Below are positions 18,848-28,773 of a stretch of DNA of 64,000 bases, piece by piece. The DNA lies in contig JAFWYK010000011.1 in assembly GCA_017517685.1 (NCBI GenBank), positions 1-64,000 of the forward strand, read 5' to 3'. The notes under the pieces were generated by a model that saw only the letters and a list, made by a program, of their open reading frames with translations, was not told the origin of the DNA and searched no databases. Position numbers and translations under genes: made by a program. The stretch is from Clostridia bacterium. Its GTDB lineage: Bacteria; Bacillota; Clostridia; TANB77; CAG-508. Each line of letters begins with the position of its first letter. Positions within the stretch are counted from its first letter, which is position 1.

Positions 18848-19141
18848 TTATAAGAATTTTACCAAGCAATAAATAACTAGCGCAACCTCTGAAATTAGTA
18901 TGGTTGGCAAGCCTACAGAAAACTTTAATTTCTTAGTTTTATGTCTAAAACATTTCATTCCTATAATAGCACCAATACTACCGCCAATTAAAGCGATAGT
19001 AATTAGTGTTCCTTCTGGTATTCTCCATAAATCTTTTTGTGCTTTATACTTATCGATTCCCATTGCTAAGAATCCAACTAAATTAATTATAAAAAAGTAT
19101 AAAACAATATATCTTAAATCAAAAACTTCTAATATACCCAT
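18848..19141 (-). CDS. DUF1294 small membrane protein
   Basis: A 97-residue protein with two or three TM segments. It carries the DUF1294 pattern: an N-terminal MGIDKYKAQKDLWRIPE followed by GGSIGAIIGMKCFRHKTKK. The family is widespread in bacteria and its function is unknown. It lies 18 bp downstream of polC and is probably read through from it. The link to replication is only positional. Confidence 0.9.
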   Translation of the reverse strand: MGILEVFDLRYIVLYFFIINLVGFLAMGIDKYKAQKDLWRIPEGTLITIALIGGSIGAIIGMKCFRHKTKKLKFSVGLPTILISEVALVIYCLVKFL

Positions 19142-19159
19142 AATTTTCTTCTTTCAAAA

Positions 19160-22100
19160 TTATATAAATAAACTTAATTGGTTTGACTTTGTCATACCTT
19201 TTAAACATCCAAATTTTTCTAATAGTTCTGTTACTGACTTACCAATTTTTGAACGCGCTTGCATATCTTCAATACATTCAAATGGTTCTTCACATCTTGC
19301 TTGATAAATACTTTCAGCAGCAACATTTCCAAGACCAGCAATACTATTAAGCGGTGGTCTAATTTTTCCATCTTCTATTTGGAATTTTGTACTATGAGAT
19401 TTATATAAATCTATTGGTAAAAATTCAAAACCTCTTTCATACATCTCATGTACAAGCTCTAAATCATCATACATATCTTTATCTTTTGGTGCAGCATTAT
19501 TTCCAAGAGCTGTAATTTCATCCATCTTAGCTTTTACTTTTGCTTTACCATTAATCATAAACTCAGCATCAAATGCTTTAGCTCTGATTGTAAAATATGC
19601 AGCATAATATGCAAGTGGCATATGTACTTTAAACCAAGCAATTCTAAATGCATTAGTAACATATGCAGCAGCATGGGCTTTAGGGAACATGTACTTAATT
19701 TTTTCACAAGATTTAATATACCAATCTGGTATATCAAATTCTTTCATTACAGCTTTAAATCCTTCCCACTTTTCTGGATCCTTTAATGCTTTTCCTTTAC
19801 GTACTGTTTCCATTATTTTAAACGCTTTATCTGGTGGTAATCCTCTTTTCATTAAATAAACCATAATATCATCACGACAACAAATAGCTTCTTTTAGAGT
19901 AACAACTCCTTCTTCAATTAATGTTTGAGCATTACCTAGCCATACGTCAGTACCATGTGATAAACCAGACAAACGAATCAATTCATCAAATGTTGTAGGA
20001 CGTGTGTCCACAAGCATCCCTCGAGCAAATTTAGTACCATACTCAGGAATACCATATGTTCCAACTTCAGAACCAATTTGTTCTGGAGTTACTCCAAGTG
20101 CATCTGTTGAATTAAAAATTGACATTGTTTCTTTATCATCTAGTGGTATATCAGTTGGTGCTACACCACTTAAGTCTTGTAGCATACGAATAACTGTCGG
20201 ATCGTCATGACCCAGAATATCAAGTTTTAATAGGTTTGCATCAATTGAGTGATAGTCAAAGTGAGTTGTAATAATATCAGAACCAGCATCATCTGCAGGG
20301 TGCTGTACTGGTGTAAACTCAAAAATCTCTCTACCTTTAGGAACAACTATAATACCACCAGGGTGTTGTCCAGTTGTTCTTTTTACTCCAACGCAACCAG
20401 TTGAAACTCTAGCAACTTCAGCATTTGGTTTAATTATATTTCTTTCTTCAAAGTAATTTTTAGCATAACCAAAGGCTGTTTTATCAGCAACTGTACCTAC
20501 AGTACCCGCTTTAAATGTAGTACCTTTACCAAAAATTACTTCTGTATATTTATGTGCTTTTGCTTGATATTCACCTGAAAAGTTTAAGTCAATATCAGGC
20601 TCTTTATCTCCATTAAATCCAAGGAATGTCTCAAATGGAATATCCATTCCATCTTTAGCAAGTTTAGTTCCACATTTTGGACAATCTTTATCTGGAAGAT
20701 CAAATCCATTTCCAATTCCATAATCAGTAAAATCTGAATACTTACATTTTGGACATCTATAATGCGGTTGAAGTGAATTAACTTCAGTTATACCTGTCAT
20801 ATAAGCAACCAAACTAGAACCTACAGATCCTCTTGAACCTACTATATAACCATCTTCATTTGATTTCCAAACCAGTTTTTGAGCTATGATATACATAACC
20901 GAATATCCATTATTAATAATAGAATTAAGCTCTTTTTCAAGTCTTGTTTGTATTATCTCTGGAAGTGGATCTCCATACAATTCATGTGCTTTAGTATATG
21001 TAATTGTCTTAATATCTTCTTCGCATCCTGGAATATGAGGAGGACATTTTTCAGGTGAAATTGGTCTAATTCTTTCGCACATATCAGCTACTAAATTAGT
21101 ATTAGTAATAACTACTTCACGAGCTTTTTCTTCACCTAAATAACTAAATTCTTCAAGCATTTCTTCTGTTGTTCTTAAATAAAGTGGCGCTTGATTATCA
21201 GCATCATCATATTTTTGACCAGCTTGAAGTATTCTTCTATAAACTTCATCTTGTGGATCCATAAAGTGAACATCACATGTAGCAACTACAGGTTTATTCA
21301 TCTTTTCACCAAGAGCAACTATCTTTTTATTAAATTCTCTTAATGTTTCCCAACCTTCAACTTGTCCTTCACGAATCATATATTCATTATTTGCCAAAGG
21401 TTGAATTTCTAAATAATCATAATAATCTGCTATTTCTTCAAGCTCTTCGTCAGTTTTACCTGCTACTATCGCTCTATATAATTCTCCAGCTTCGCAGGCA
21501 CTACCAATAATCAATCCCTCCCTATATTGGTTAAGCATTGATTTTAAGATTCTTGGTTTTTTATAAAAATAATCTAAATGTGAATATGAAACTAATTTAT
21601 ATAAATTTTTAAGACCAACATAATCTTTTGCTAAAATTATCATGTGATAAGTTGGTAATTTCTTGAAGTCTGTTTCAAATTTATTATCAAAGTCATCGAT
21701 AGTTTTTCCATCTCTATCTTTTGCTTTTTCAATCATTTCTTTAAAAACAGCAACTAATGTTTTAACATCGTCTAAAGCACGGTGTGCTACTTCAACTTTT
21801 ATTCCTAATTTATCCGCAATAAAGCCTAATTTATATCTTGAAAATTCAGGATAAATTGCTTTTGCAAGACGAAGTGTATCTATATGAGTAAAATCAAAAT
21901 CTAATCCTAATTGTTCACAGTTGTACTTCATATAACCAATATCAAAGTCAGCATTATGAGCAACTAAAACAGATCCTTTCATAAACTCTAATACTTTTGG
22001 CATAATCTTATCTATTGTTGGAGCATCTTTAACCATATCATCAGTAATATGTGTTACTTCAACAACTTCTGCTGGTATTGGTTTTTCTGGATTAACAAAT

Positions 22101-23587
22101 GTTTCAAAAGTATCAATTACTTCACCATTTTTAATCTTAATAATACCAATTTCAGTAATCTTTTCTGTTAAATGTGATATACCTGTAGTTTCTAAGTCAA
22201 ACACGCAATAAGTAGTATCCAAATCTTGACCTTGTGAATTTACAACAGCAGGGTCTTTATCTGGACAGAAATATGCCTCTACTCCATAGATAACTTTTAT
22301 TACATCACCTGTTTTTCCAAGTAACTTATGAGCGTCCGGAAAACTTTGAACAACACCATGATCTGTAATTGCAATTGAATTCCATCCCCATGATATAGCT
22401 CTTTTTATTAAATCTGCACATGGAGTAATAGCGTCCATTTGACTCATTTGAGTATGCATGTGAAGCTCAACTCTTTTTTCTTCACTATTATCCATTCTTT
22501 TTTCTTTTTTGAATCCAGTTGATTCTATAATAGTGTTAGCCATAATCTCAACTTCTTTAGAATATGGACTATATTTAGCAACACCTTCAATTCTTAAACC
22601 TTTAGCTCCAGATATTCTACCTTTTACATCTTTTAATTTTTCTTTTGATAAAAACGCCTTACATCCAATAGTACTTGTACCATCAAATAGGTTAAACATA
22701 AGAATTGCTTTTTCATCTTTTATATCTCTTGAATCAAGTGATCCTTCTAATACTTCACCATCAACACAAACTTTTAATTCTGCATCTTCAGTCATAGGTA
22801 TATTCTCAATTTTTATAAGTTCTGTTCTAATCATTAAGCTTCTGCCTAAGATAAGTGGTGATGCTTCATCTTTTACTTCTGGATCTTTATTTTGATGTGC
22901 TTCAATTTTAGCTGCAAGCTCTGGATTTTGTTGTCTTAATTCTTCTTTTAGTCTTTCATCTTCTTGTCTTTTTCTTTCCTTTTCTTGCTCTTGTTCTATT
23001 TTCTTACGCTCTTTAGCTTGTTCAATTTCTACTTTTGCTTGTTTTTCAAGTTCAAGAAGAGCTTCTTTTTCTTCTTGTTTTTGTTTTTCTATTAACATTT
23101 TTTCATAATCTGCAGAAATATTTTCTACAAATTCAACAACATAATTTTTATTATAAAGATTAGCAAGTAAATGTTCTAATCCTTTATCAAATTTTTTCGC
23201 AACTAAAAAAGCAGCACCTTTCAATGCCAAATTTACAATTACTTTTTCACCATCAACAATTATCTGACTATTAGTAAGCATAGCTTTACTAACTGGTTCT
23301 TTTTTAGCAATATACGCCAAAATATTGCTCCAATTCTCTTGTATATTCTGATCTATTTCTAGATCAGAATATGCAATGTCAATTGAAACTTTTTCAACCA
23401 CAAAAGTCTTTATTAGATAACTCTCGAAACTTTGAATATCTTGTAAACTAATTGGCTTTGAAGATACTACCTTCACTTGTAATTTATTAAGCTTTTTATA
23501 TAAATTAATATTCTCAACTTCTGCTTCTATTAAATTATTATCATCGTTAAAATCATTGAATATTTCTTTTATACGTTTTCTTTGCAT
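19160..23587 (-). CDS. polC: DNA polymerase III PolC-type alpha subunit
   Basis: The main replicative polymerase of low-GC Gram-positives, with built-in 3'-5' proofreading. The 1475 residues comprise N-terminal domains with a coiled-coil Glu/Lys stretch, an OB fold, a PHP domain (VELHMHTQMSQMDAI) interrupted by the DEDDh exonuclease (CVFDLETTGIS, LVAHNADFDIGYM), and the polymerase core. The core has the Cys4 zinc motif CPKCKYSDF/CPKCG and catalytic acidic residues in EPDIDLNFSGEYQ. Length is close to the Bacillus enzyme. It lies downstream of rseP as in many Firmicutes, with one zinc-ribbon gene between. Confidence 0.98.
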   Translation of the reverse strand: MQRKRIKEIFNDFNDDNNLIEAEVENINLYKKLNKLQVKVVSSKPISLQDIQSFESYLIKTFVVEKVSIDIAYSDLEIDQNIQENWSNILAYIAKKEPVSKAMLTNSQIIVDGEKVIVNLALKGAAFLVAKKFDKGLEHLLANLYNKNYVVEFVENISADYEKMLIEKQKQEEKEALLELEKQAKVEIEQAKERKKIEQEQEKERKRQEDERLKEELRQQNPELAAKIEAHQNKDPEVKDEASPLILGRSLMIRTELIKIENIPMTEDAELKVCVDGEVLEGSLDSRDIKDEKAILMFNLFDGTSTIGCKAFLSKEKLKDVKGRISGAKGLRIEGVAKYSPYSKEVEIMANTIIESTGFKKEKRMDNSEEKRVELHMHTQMSQMDAITPCADLIKRAISWGWNSIAITDHGVVQSFPDAHKLLGKTGDVIKVIYGVEAYFCPDKDPAVVNSQGQDLDTTYCVFDLETTGISHLTEKITEIGIIKIKNGEVIDTFETFVNPEKPIPAEVVEVTHITDDMVKDAPTIDKIMPKVLEFMKGSVLVAHNADFDIGYMKYNCEQLGLDFDFTHIDTLRLAKAIYPEFSRYKLGFIADKLGIKVEVAHRALDDVKTLVAVFKEMIEKAKDRDGKTIDDFDNKFETDFKKLPTYHMIILAKDYVGLKNLYKLVSYSHLDYFYKKPRILKSMLNQYREGLIIGSACEAGELYRAIVAGKTDEELEEIADYYDYLEIQPLANNEYMIREGQVEGWETLREFNKKIVALGEKMNKPVVATCDVHFMDPQDEVYRRILQAGQKYDDADNQAPLYLRTTEEMLEEFSYLGEEKAREVVITNTNLVADMCERIRPISPEKCPPHIPGCEEDIKTITYTKAHELYGDPLPEIIQTRLEKELNSIINNGYSVMYIIAQKLVWKSNEDGYIVGSRGSVGSSLVAYMTGITEVNSLQPHYRCPKCKYSDFTDYGIGNGFDLPDKDCPKCGTKLAKDGMDIPFETFLGFNGDKEPDIDLNFSGEYQAKAHKYTEVIFGKGTTFKAGTVGTVADKTAFGYAKNYFEERNIIKPNAEVARVSTGCVGVKRTTGQHPGGIIVVPKGREIFEFTPVQHPADDAGSDIITTHFDYHSIDANLLKLDILGHDDPTVIRMLQDLSGVAPTDIPLDDKETMSIFNSTDALGVTPEQIGSEVGTYGIPEYGTKFARGMLVDTRPTTFDELIRLSGLSHGTDVWLGNAQTLIEEGVVTLKEAICCRDDIMVYLMKRGLPPDKAFKIMETVRKGKALKDPEKWEGFKAVMKEFDIPDWYIKSCEKIKYMFPKAHAAAYVTNAFRIAWFKVHMPLAYYAAYFTIRAKAFDAEFMINGKAKVKAKMDEITALGNNAAPKDKDMYDDLELVHEMYERGFEFLPIDLYKSHSTKFQIEDGKIRPPLNSIAGLGNVAAESIYQARCEEPFECIEDMQARSKIGKSVTELLEKFGCLKGMTKSNQLSLFI

Positions 23588-23608
23588 TAACTTTTTGCCT
23601 CTTATTCA

Positions 23609-24190
23609 TTATTCTTTATCTTGAATAAATGGACGTACTATTTCTCCTATTTTATCAAGCGTTCCTTCAACATCTTCAACGTTTTTGATTTGGAATCCGT
23701 TTAATAATGTTGTACCAGGAATTGGTCCTCTTGCATAGAAGCAAAGATCACCAAATCCATGTTTCTTTTGTCTATATTTTTGATAATATGTTACGTCTTT
23801 AATATCCGCATATTTTACAACTTTTTCTGTATGGATAAATAAAAAGTCAAAATTATATACTACTTTTTTCTCATAAAAAGTTGCTTTTGTTGCCATCGCA
23901 ATTCTTTTATCCCAGAACATACAAATTCCTAATACTATAAACATTAATAGTAAGCATAAGAATCCTTCTGCAACATTTTCAAATGCCCAACATCCCATAG
24001 CTGAAATTATAAAAATAACATATAATTCTGTGTATTTTACAACTTCATAAGGTATTGAATATTTTCTCTTAATTTTGAATAGTTCCTTTTTGTCTTTTTT
24101 TAAGTCTTCTTCTTCTTGATATGCTTTGTAACAAGTTGTACAAATATCTCCTGCTTTCTTTAATTTTGCACCACAAATACTACATCTCAT
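23609..24190 (-). CDS. Zinc-ribbon membrane protein with PH-like domain
   Basis: A 193-residue protein. The N-terminus is a short zinc ribbon (CSICGAKLKKAGDICTTC). Two adjacent TM segments follow (about 50-90), then a C-terminal beta-rich region (about 95-190) that looks like a bacterial PH-type domain (YEKKVVYNFDFLFIHTEKVVKYADIKDV). No specific function can be given. It sits between rseP and polC, where proS or ispG is often found in related bacteria, and is spaced 21 bp from polC, so cotranscription is likely. Confidence 0.7.
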   Translation of the reverse strand: MRCSICGAKLKKAGDICTTCYKAYQEEEDLKKDKKELFKIKRKYSIPYEVVKYTELYVIFIISAMGCWAFENVAEGFLCLLLMFIVLGICMFWDKRIAMATKATFYEKKVVYNFDFLFIHTEKVVKYADIKDVTYYQKYRQKKHGFGDLCFYARGPIPGTTLLNGFQIKNVEDVEGTLDKIGEIVRPFIQDKE

Positions 24191-24229
24191 AACATTTTAC
24201 CCCTTTATATAAATTATCTTTTGTCTAGT

Positions 24230-25255
24230 TTATATTAATGTCTTTACTAATCTTATTAAATCGTTTATTGAAACAAAGATTGCAAGTCCTATAAGTAGTA
24301 AAAATCCTATTGATTGAATAGATTCTTCTACTTTTTCATCAATTGGTTTTCTTCTAATTCCTTCTACTGCAAGAAGTACCATTTTACCACCATCTAAAGC
24401 TGGTATTGGTAAGAAATTAGTAAGTCCAAGTGAAACTGAAATAAACGCTAGTAAGTATGTGAAATCATACCAACTATTTGATTCAGCAATTACATTTGAT
24501 ATTCCAATTGGTCCAGCAAGTTTATCTATTCCTAATTTTCCTGTAAATAATTGTTTAATATTATAGAACATATCACCAATAAAAGCGATTGTCTCCCAGA
24601 AAGAATAATAAAGTCTTTCTTGAAGTGTTCCATCTTCTGCCATCGCAACTTGAACACCTAATATGTAATTCTCATCCATATATTGAACTGGTTTAATACT
24701 AAATGTTTTTATTTCTCCGTCTCTATCAACAACAACATCTATGTATTCGCCATTACAATCTTCTAAAGCTTTTGTTAAATCGTTTTTTATTCTAATCTTT
24801 CTTTCACCAACTTGAATAATTTTATCTCCTACTTCTACATTTGAAGATAAACTAACATCTGCTTCTGGTAAAATAACAGATACGTTAGTAGACATGTTAT
24901 AACCTGTTGAAAAAGATAAAATAAAATATAGTAAAAGTCCAAATATAACATTTACTGTTGCACCTGCTGCAACAATAAAGAATCTTTGAAGAACTGTTTT
25001 CGAATTAAAAGCTCCTTCACCAGAATCTTTTCCTTCTTCTCCATACATTTTTAGAAATCCACCAAATGGAATAGCCGCTAAAATATACTTTGTTTCTTTA
25101 CCTTTTTTCTCCCATAATTTAGGTCCAAAACCTATAGCAAACTCTTCAACTTTAACTTTGCAAAGTCTAGCTGCTATAAAATGTCCACCTTCATGAATAA
25201 AAATTAAAAATCCTAATATAAAAACGATTTTTATAAAATCAATAATGAAATCCAA
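24230..25255 (-). CDS. rseP: Site-2 intramembrane metalloprotease RseP
   Basis: A zinc protease of regulated intramembrane proteolysis, cutting anti-sigma factors or signal-peptide remnants inside the membrane. The zinc motif HEGGH is in the first TM (21-25), a PDZ domain follows (about 105-190), and the second metal-site motif PIPALDGGKMVLL is in a C-terminal TM. Length 341 is slightly short but complete. It is 35 bp downstream of cdsA. The usual dxr gene between cdsA and rseP is missing. Confidence 0.96.
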   Translation of the reverse strand: MDFIIDFIKIVFILGFLIFIHEGGHFIAARLCKVKVEEFAIGFGPKLWEKKGKETKYILAAIPFGGFLKMYGEEGKDSGEGAFNSKTVLQRFFIVAAGATVNVIFGLLLYFILSFSTGYNMSTNVSVILPEADVSLSSNVEVGDKIIQVGERKIRIKNDLTKALEDCNGEYIDVVVDRDGEIKTFSIKPVQYMDENYILGVQVAMAEDGTLQERLYYSFWETIAFIGDMFYNIKQLFTGKLGIDKLAGPIGISNVIAESNSWYDFTYLLAFISVSLGLTNFLPIPALDGGKMVLLAVEGIRRKPIDEKVEESIQSIGFLLLIGLAIFVSINDLIRLVKTLI

Positions 25256-25290
25256 TTCGTCTTTCCTCCTAAGTATAAAAACACTCTATT

Positions 25291-26106
25291 TTATACAAAT
25301 AGCATAAGTAATAGATATGCATATGGTGCAATAAACATTACACTATCAATTCTATCTAACATTCCCCCATGTCCTGGGAACATATTGCTATAATCTTTAA
25401 TTTCAAAATGTCTTTTAATTACTGATGCTGCAAAATCTCCAACTTGTCCTATTACACTTAATACTGCAGAAATAACTGTAATTGTTAAATATGAAATAGA
25501 AAGTCCCATAAAATAATTAATTGCAAAAGTATAAACTAAAGCTGCAAAAATAGCTCCAAATACACCAGCAACACATCCTTCTACAGATTTTTTAGGACTA
25601 ACTTTACTGAATTTTGTTTTTCCAAATTTCATACCAGCAAGATATGCACATGTATCTGTACCCCATGAAGCACAGAATATATACCATACTAAAACTTTAC
25701 CTGATATATCTCCTTCAATTCCATATGTTAAAGCAACAAATGCAATTAATGGAACTACATATAAAATTCCCATTAAAGTATATACCATGTCAGCAAATGT
25801 TATTTTCATATCAGTTACTATAACATGTAAAAAAAGTACAAGTAATAATACTGGAATAGAAAATACAGCCGCTATCGATAAAGTTTGAAGTGGTATGAAA
25901 TGTAAAACCGCAATTAACGCTGCCATAATATATCCAACCCATTTTATAGGTTTGATATCTTTATGAGCTACACATTTCATATATTCATTCATACTGATAA
26001 TAGCAACTATTGCTAATAAAACATCCATTAAGTATTTGTTTCCAAAAGCAAATACTAATACAACAATCGGTAATCCTACTACCGCCGTTAAAAGTCTTTT
26101 AATCAT
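25291..26106 (-). CDS. cdsA: Phosphatidate cytidylyltransferase
   Basis: Makes CDP-diacylglycerol, the precursor of bacterial phospholipids. It is a polytopic membrane protein of 271 residues with about eight TM segments. The C-terminal CDS signature is GHGGMLDRIDSVMF, preceded by FGKTKFSKVSPKKSVEG. It lies 23 bp downstream of uppS in the conserved lipid-synthesis cluster. Confidence 0.96.
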   Translation of the reverse strand: MIKRLLTAVVGLPIVVLVFAFGNKYLMDVLLAIVAIISMNEYMKCVAHKDIKPIKWVGYIMAALIAVLHFIPLQTLSIAAVFSIPVLLLVLFLHVIVTDMKITFADMVYTLMGILYVVPLIAFVALTYGIEGDISGKVLVWYIFCASWGTDTCAYLAGMKFGKTKFSKVSPKKSVEGCVAGVFGAIFAALVYTFAINYFMGLSISYLTITVISAVLSVIGQVGDFAASVIKRHFEIKDYSNMFPGHGGMLDRIDSVMFIAPYAYLLLMLFV

Positions 26107-26129
26107 TTTTAATCTTGTCCTTCGCTATA

Positions 26130-26834
26130 TTATTTTGCTCCAAATTTTCTATTTCTTTTATTAAATTGTTCAATAGCTTGATCTAAATCTTCTTCTGTAA
26201 AATCAGGCCATAACTTATCTAAAAATAAAAATTCAGAATAAACTAATTGCCATGGTAAAAAGCCACTTAGTCTTATTTCACCACTAGTTCTTATTAATAA
26301 ATCTGGATCTGGAATTGTTCCAGTATATAAATATTCAGAAAATTTAGCTTCATCTAAATCTTCTACACTTAATTTTCCATTTTTTACATCTTCTATAATG
26401 CCTTTTGTAGCATTTACAATTTCATTTCTTCCACCATAATTTAAACCGATATTAAAAACAATACCAGTATTATTTTTTGTTCTTTCAATTGCTGAATGTA
26501 TACTTGATTGTAAAGCTGGTGAAAGTGGAGTTAAATCTCCAAGTACTCTAATAATAATGTTTTCAGAATCTGCGTCTTCTGTAAAGTCTGCAAGATAAGA
26601 CTCTAATAATTTCATTAAAGCGCTTACTTCTTCTTCACTTCTTTTCCAGTTTTCTGTTGAAAATGCATATACAGTTAAATATTTAACACCTATATTATTA
26701 GCATGTCTAACAATTTTCTTTAATGTTTCTGCACCTTGTTTATGGCCTAGTTTGACAGGCAAATTTCTTTGTTTTGCCCATCTTCTATTACCATCCATTA
26801 TTATCGCTATATGTTTTAGATTATTTTCTTCCAT
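26130..26834 (-). CDS. uppS: Undecaprenyl diphosphate synthase
   Basis: A cis-prenyltransferase that builds the C55 carrier for peptidoglycan from isopentenyl and farnesyl diphosphate. Seen are the first signature IAIIMDGNRRWAKQRNLP with the catalytic Asp, the FSTENWKRS loop and the C-terminal DLLIRTSGEIRLSGFLPWQ. Length 234 is normal. It is 11 bp downstream of frr. Its product, after dephosphorylation, is the substrate recycled by the UppP encoded at 15.6 kb. Confidence 0.97.
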   Translation of the reverse strand: MEENNLKHIAIIMDGNRRWAKQRNLPVKLGHKQGAETLKKIVRHANNIGVKYLTVYAFSTENWKRSEEEVSALMKLLESYLADFTEDADSENIIIRVLGDLTPLSPALQSSIHSAIERTKNNTGIVFNIGLNYGGRNEIVNATKGIIEDVKNGKLSVEDLDEAKFSEYLYTGTIPDPDLLIRTSGEIRLSGFLPWQLVYSEFLFLDKLWPDFTEEDLDQAIEQFNKRNRKFGAK

Positions 26835-26845
26835 TGTTACTCCAA

Positions 26846-27394
26846 TTAAATGTTCATAATTTCTTTTTCTTTGTTTTCTAATATTTTATCAATTTCTGCA
26901 ACATATTTATCTGTTAATTTTTGAATTTTATCTTCTAAATCAGCTTTCTCATCTTCTGTGATTTCTGATCTTTTTTGTTCATCTTTAACAGTATCCATTC
27001 CATCTCTTCTGATTGAACGAACGCTTACTTTAGCTTCTTCAGCAATTTTTCTTACTTCTTTAGCTAATTCTTTTCTTCTTTCCTCTGTTAAATCAGGGAA
27101 GTTTAATCTAATTACTTTTCCATCATTATTTGGATTTAATCCTATATCTGATGCTAAAATAGCTTTTTCAATTGCTTTTAATACACTAGCATCCCATGGT
27201 TGAATAACTATCATTCTAGCTTCTGGAACTGAAATACCAGCAACTTGGTTAATTGGTGTATCAACTCCATAGTATTCAACTGAAATTTTATTTAATATTG
27301 CTGGGTTTGCTCTTCCAGCTCTGATTTCTGATAAATTTCCTTCATATACTTCGATTGTCTTTTGCATTCTTAACTCTAAGTCTAATAATTCCAT
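26846..27394 (-). CDS. frr: Ribosome recycling factor
   Basis: Acts with EF-G to split post-termination ribosomes. The 182 residues cover the whole factor: the N-terminal helix, the GRANPAILNKISVEYYG segment, VIQPWDASVLKAIEKAI, and the long C-terminal helices with IRRDGMDTVK. It follows pyrH by 16 bp in the universal pyrH-frr order. Confidence 0.97.
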   Translation of the reverse strand: MELLDLELRMQKTIEVYEGNLSEIRAGRANPAILNKISVEYYGVDTPINQVAGISVPEARMIVIQPWDASVLKAIEKAILASDIGLNPNNDGKVIRLNFPDLTEERRKELAKEVRKIAEEAKVSVRSIRRDGMDTVKDEQKRSEITEDEKADLEDKIQKLTDKYVAEIDKILENKEKEIMNI

Positions 27395-27410
27395 ATTTAT
27401 ATTTCCTTTC

Positions 27411-28115
27411 TTATTTAACGATTGTTCCTATTTTTTCACCTTTAATTGCTCTTACGATATTTTCTGGATCACTTATCGCAAATACAAGTAATGGTATATT
27501 GTTATCTTTGCATAATGCAGTAGCTGTTGAATCCATAACTTTTAAATCTTGTGCAAGCACATCTTTATAAGATATTTCATCATATTTTGTAGCTGTTGGA
27601 TCTATTTTTGGATCTGCTGAATATACTCCATCTATTGTTTTAGCTAAAAGTATAATTTCTGATTCTGTTTCAGCAGCTCTTAATGCTGCAGCTGTATCTG
27701 TTGAGAAGAATGGGTGTCCTGTTCCACAAGAGAATATAACAACTCTTCCTCTTTCTAAATGTTTTGCAGCTTTTCTTTTTATATATGGTTCTGCTACTTC
27801 TCTCATTTCAATAGCAGTTTGTAATCTTGTGTAAATTCCTCTTGCTTCTAACGCATCTTGTAGTGCTAATCCGTTCATAGCTGTTGCAAGCATTCCCATG
27901 TAGTCAGCTGTTGATCTATCCATAGAGTGACCGTTTCTAGCCCCTCTCCAGAAGTTACCTCCACCAACAACAATTGATACTTGAACTCCCATTTCTACGA
28001 TTTCTTTAATCTTGTCTGAAATTCTCCCTAATACTTGTGGATCGATTCCATGACGTTCTTCTCCAGCTAAAGCTTCTCCGCTTAGTTTTAATAACACTCT
28101 TTTATAGGCTATCAT
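27411..28115 (-). CDS. pyrH: Uridylate kinase
   Basis: UMP kinase of the amino-acid-kinase fold, supplying UDP for nucleotide synthesis. Visible are [27 protein letters not shown], the [20 protein letters not shown] helix and [20 protein letters not shown]. Length 234 is normal. It starts the pyrH-frr-uppS-cdsA-rseP-polC run. In many relatives rpsB and tsf precede it. Here there is a promoter and then a Nudix gene instead. Confidence 0.97.
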   Translation of the reverse strand: MIAYKRVLLKLSGEALAGEERHGIDPQVLGRISDKIKEIVEMGVQVSIVVGGGNFWRGARNGHSMDRSTADYMGMLATAMNGLALQDALEARGIYTRLQTAIEMREVAEPYIKRKAAKHLERGRVVIFSCGTGHPFFSTDTAAALRAAETESEIILLAKTIDGVYSADPKIDPTATKYDEISYKDVLAQDLKVMDSTATALCKDNNIPLLVFAISDPENIVRAIKGEKIGTIVK

Positions 28116-28140
28116 TTTCTTGCTCCTTTATTTAATTTTC

Positions 28141-28204
28141 TTGGGCACATAAGTGCCCAATTTATATTTTTTATCATTCTATCACAAAATATATTTTTTG
28201 ACAC
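28141..28204 (-). promoter_or_regulatory. pyrH promoter with leader hairpin
   Basis: An extended -10 (TGATAGAAT, box 28181-28176) has a partial -35, GTGTCA (28204-28199), 17 bp upstream on the minus strand. The predicted start is near 28169. A perfect 8-bp hairpin TTGGGCAC/GTGCCCAA with a 4-nt loop (28160-28141) follows within 10 nt. It is not followed by a T run, so it is a leader element rather than a terminator for this strand. Confidence 0.5.
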
Positions 28205-28240
28205 TAGTTTTTTATGTTTTTTTTATATTTTTTCTTCTTT

Positions 28241-28687
28241 TTATTCTAAATCAAAATCTTTTAAAAGTTTTACTCTAAACTCTTCTGGTAATAATCTAAT
28301 TTCTTTCATTTTTTCTTTTGGTACTATTGTTGGAATATATAGCCCTCTATCTGCATATTTTGGATCACCAGAAAACTCTGGACCTGTTCCAGTTCCTAAT
28401 GTTCCGTTTTTGTATACACAACGGAATAAATATTCATCTAAATCTTCTTTAATATTTCTAAAGTAAAGTTGTTCTTTAACTTCTACTTCGATTCCAAATT
28501 CCTCTAGGACTTCTCTTGCTACACCTGCTTCTAAAGAAGCGTCATCTTCTTCTAAGCCACCGCCTGGAAATACGTAATATTCTCCATGTGGTTTGTTTGG
28601 ATTATCAGATGGTTTAACATTCATTCTATGCATTAAAGCATATCCACCTTCCATTTCAATTAATCCTGCTACTCTGATTCTTTTCAT
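28241..28687 (-). CDS. Nudix hydrolase
   Basis: A 148-residue Nudix-fold protein, expected to cleave a nucleoside diphosphate derivative. The Nudix box region is FPGGGLEEDDASLEAGVARE followed by VLEEFGI. Compared with GX5EX7REUXEEXGU the first Glu is replaced by Asp and there is one extra residue before RE, so metal binding may be altered. The substrate is unknown. It is preceded by the greA terminator and its own GGAGG ribosome site. Confidence 0.85.
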   Translation of the reverse strand: MKRIRVAGLIEMEGGYALMHRMNVKPSDNPNKPHGEYYVFPGGGLEEDDASLEAGVAREVLEEFGIEVEVKEQLYFRNIKEDLDEYLFRCVYKNGTLGTGTGPEFSGDPKYADRGLYIPTIVPKEKMKEIRLLPEEFRVKLLKDFDLE

Positions 28688-28719
28688 AACAAATACCTCC
28701 TAAATTATTTTTTTACTAC

Positions 28720-28753
28720 AAAAATAGGATATATGTTTTTGCCATATATCCTA
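28720..28753 (-). terminator. Terminator of greA
   Basis: A perfect 11-bp stem (TAGGATATATG, 28753-28743, with 28735-28725) and a 7-nt loop are followed by a T run on the minus strand. It lies 20 bp past the greA stop. Confidence 0.85.
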
Positions 28754-28773
28754 CTAAAGCCACTTTTATTAAA

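Noticed and set aside
28141..28160. Hairpin upstream of pyrH as terminator of the Nudix gene
   Set aside because: On the minus strand it is followed by GAAAATTAAA rather than a T run, and it lies downstream of the predicted pyrH promoter. I treat it as a pyrH leader element.
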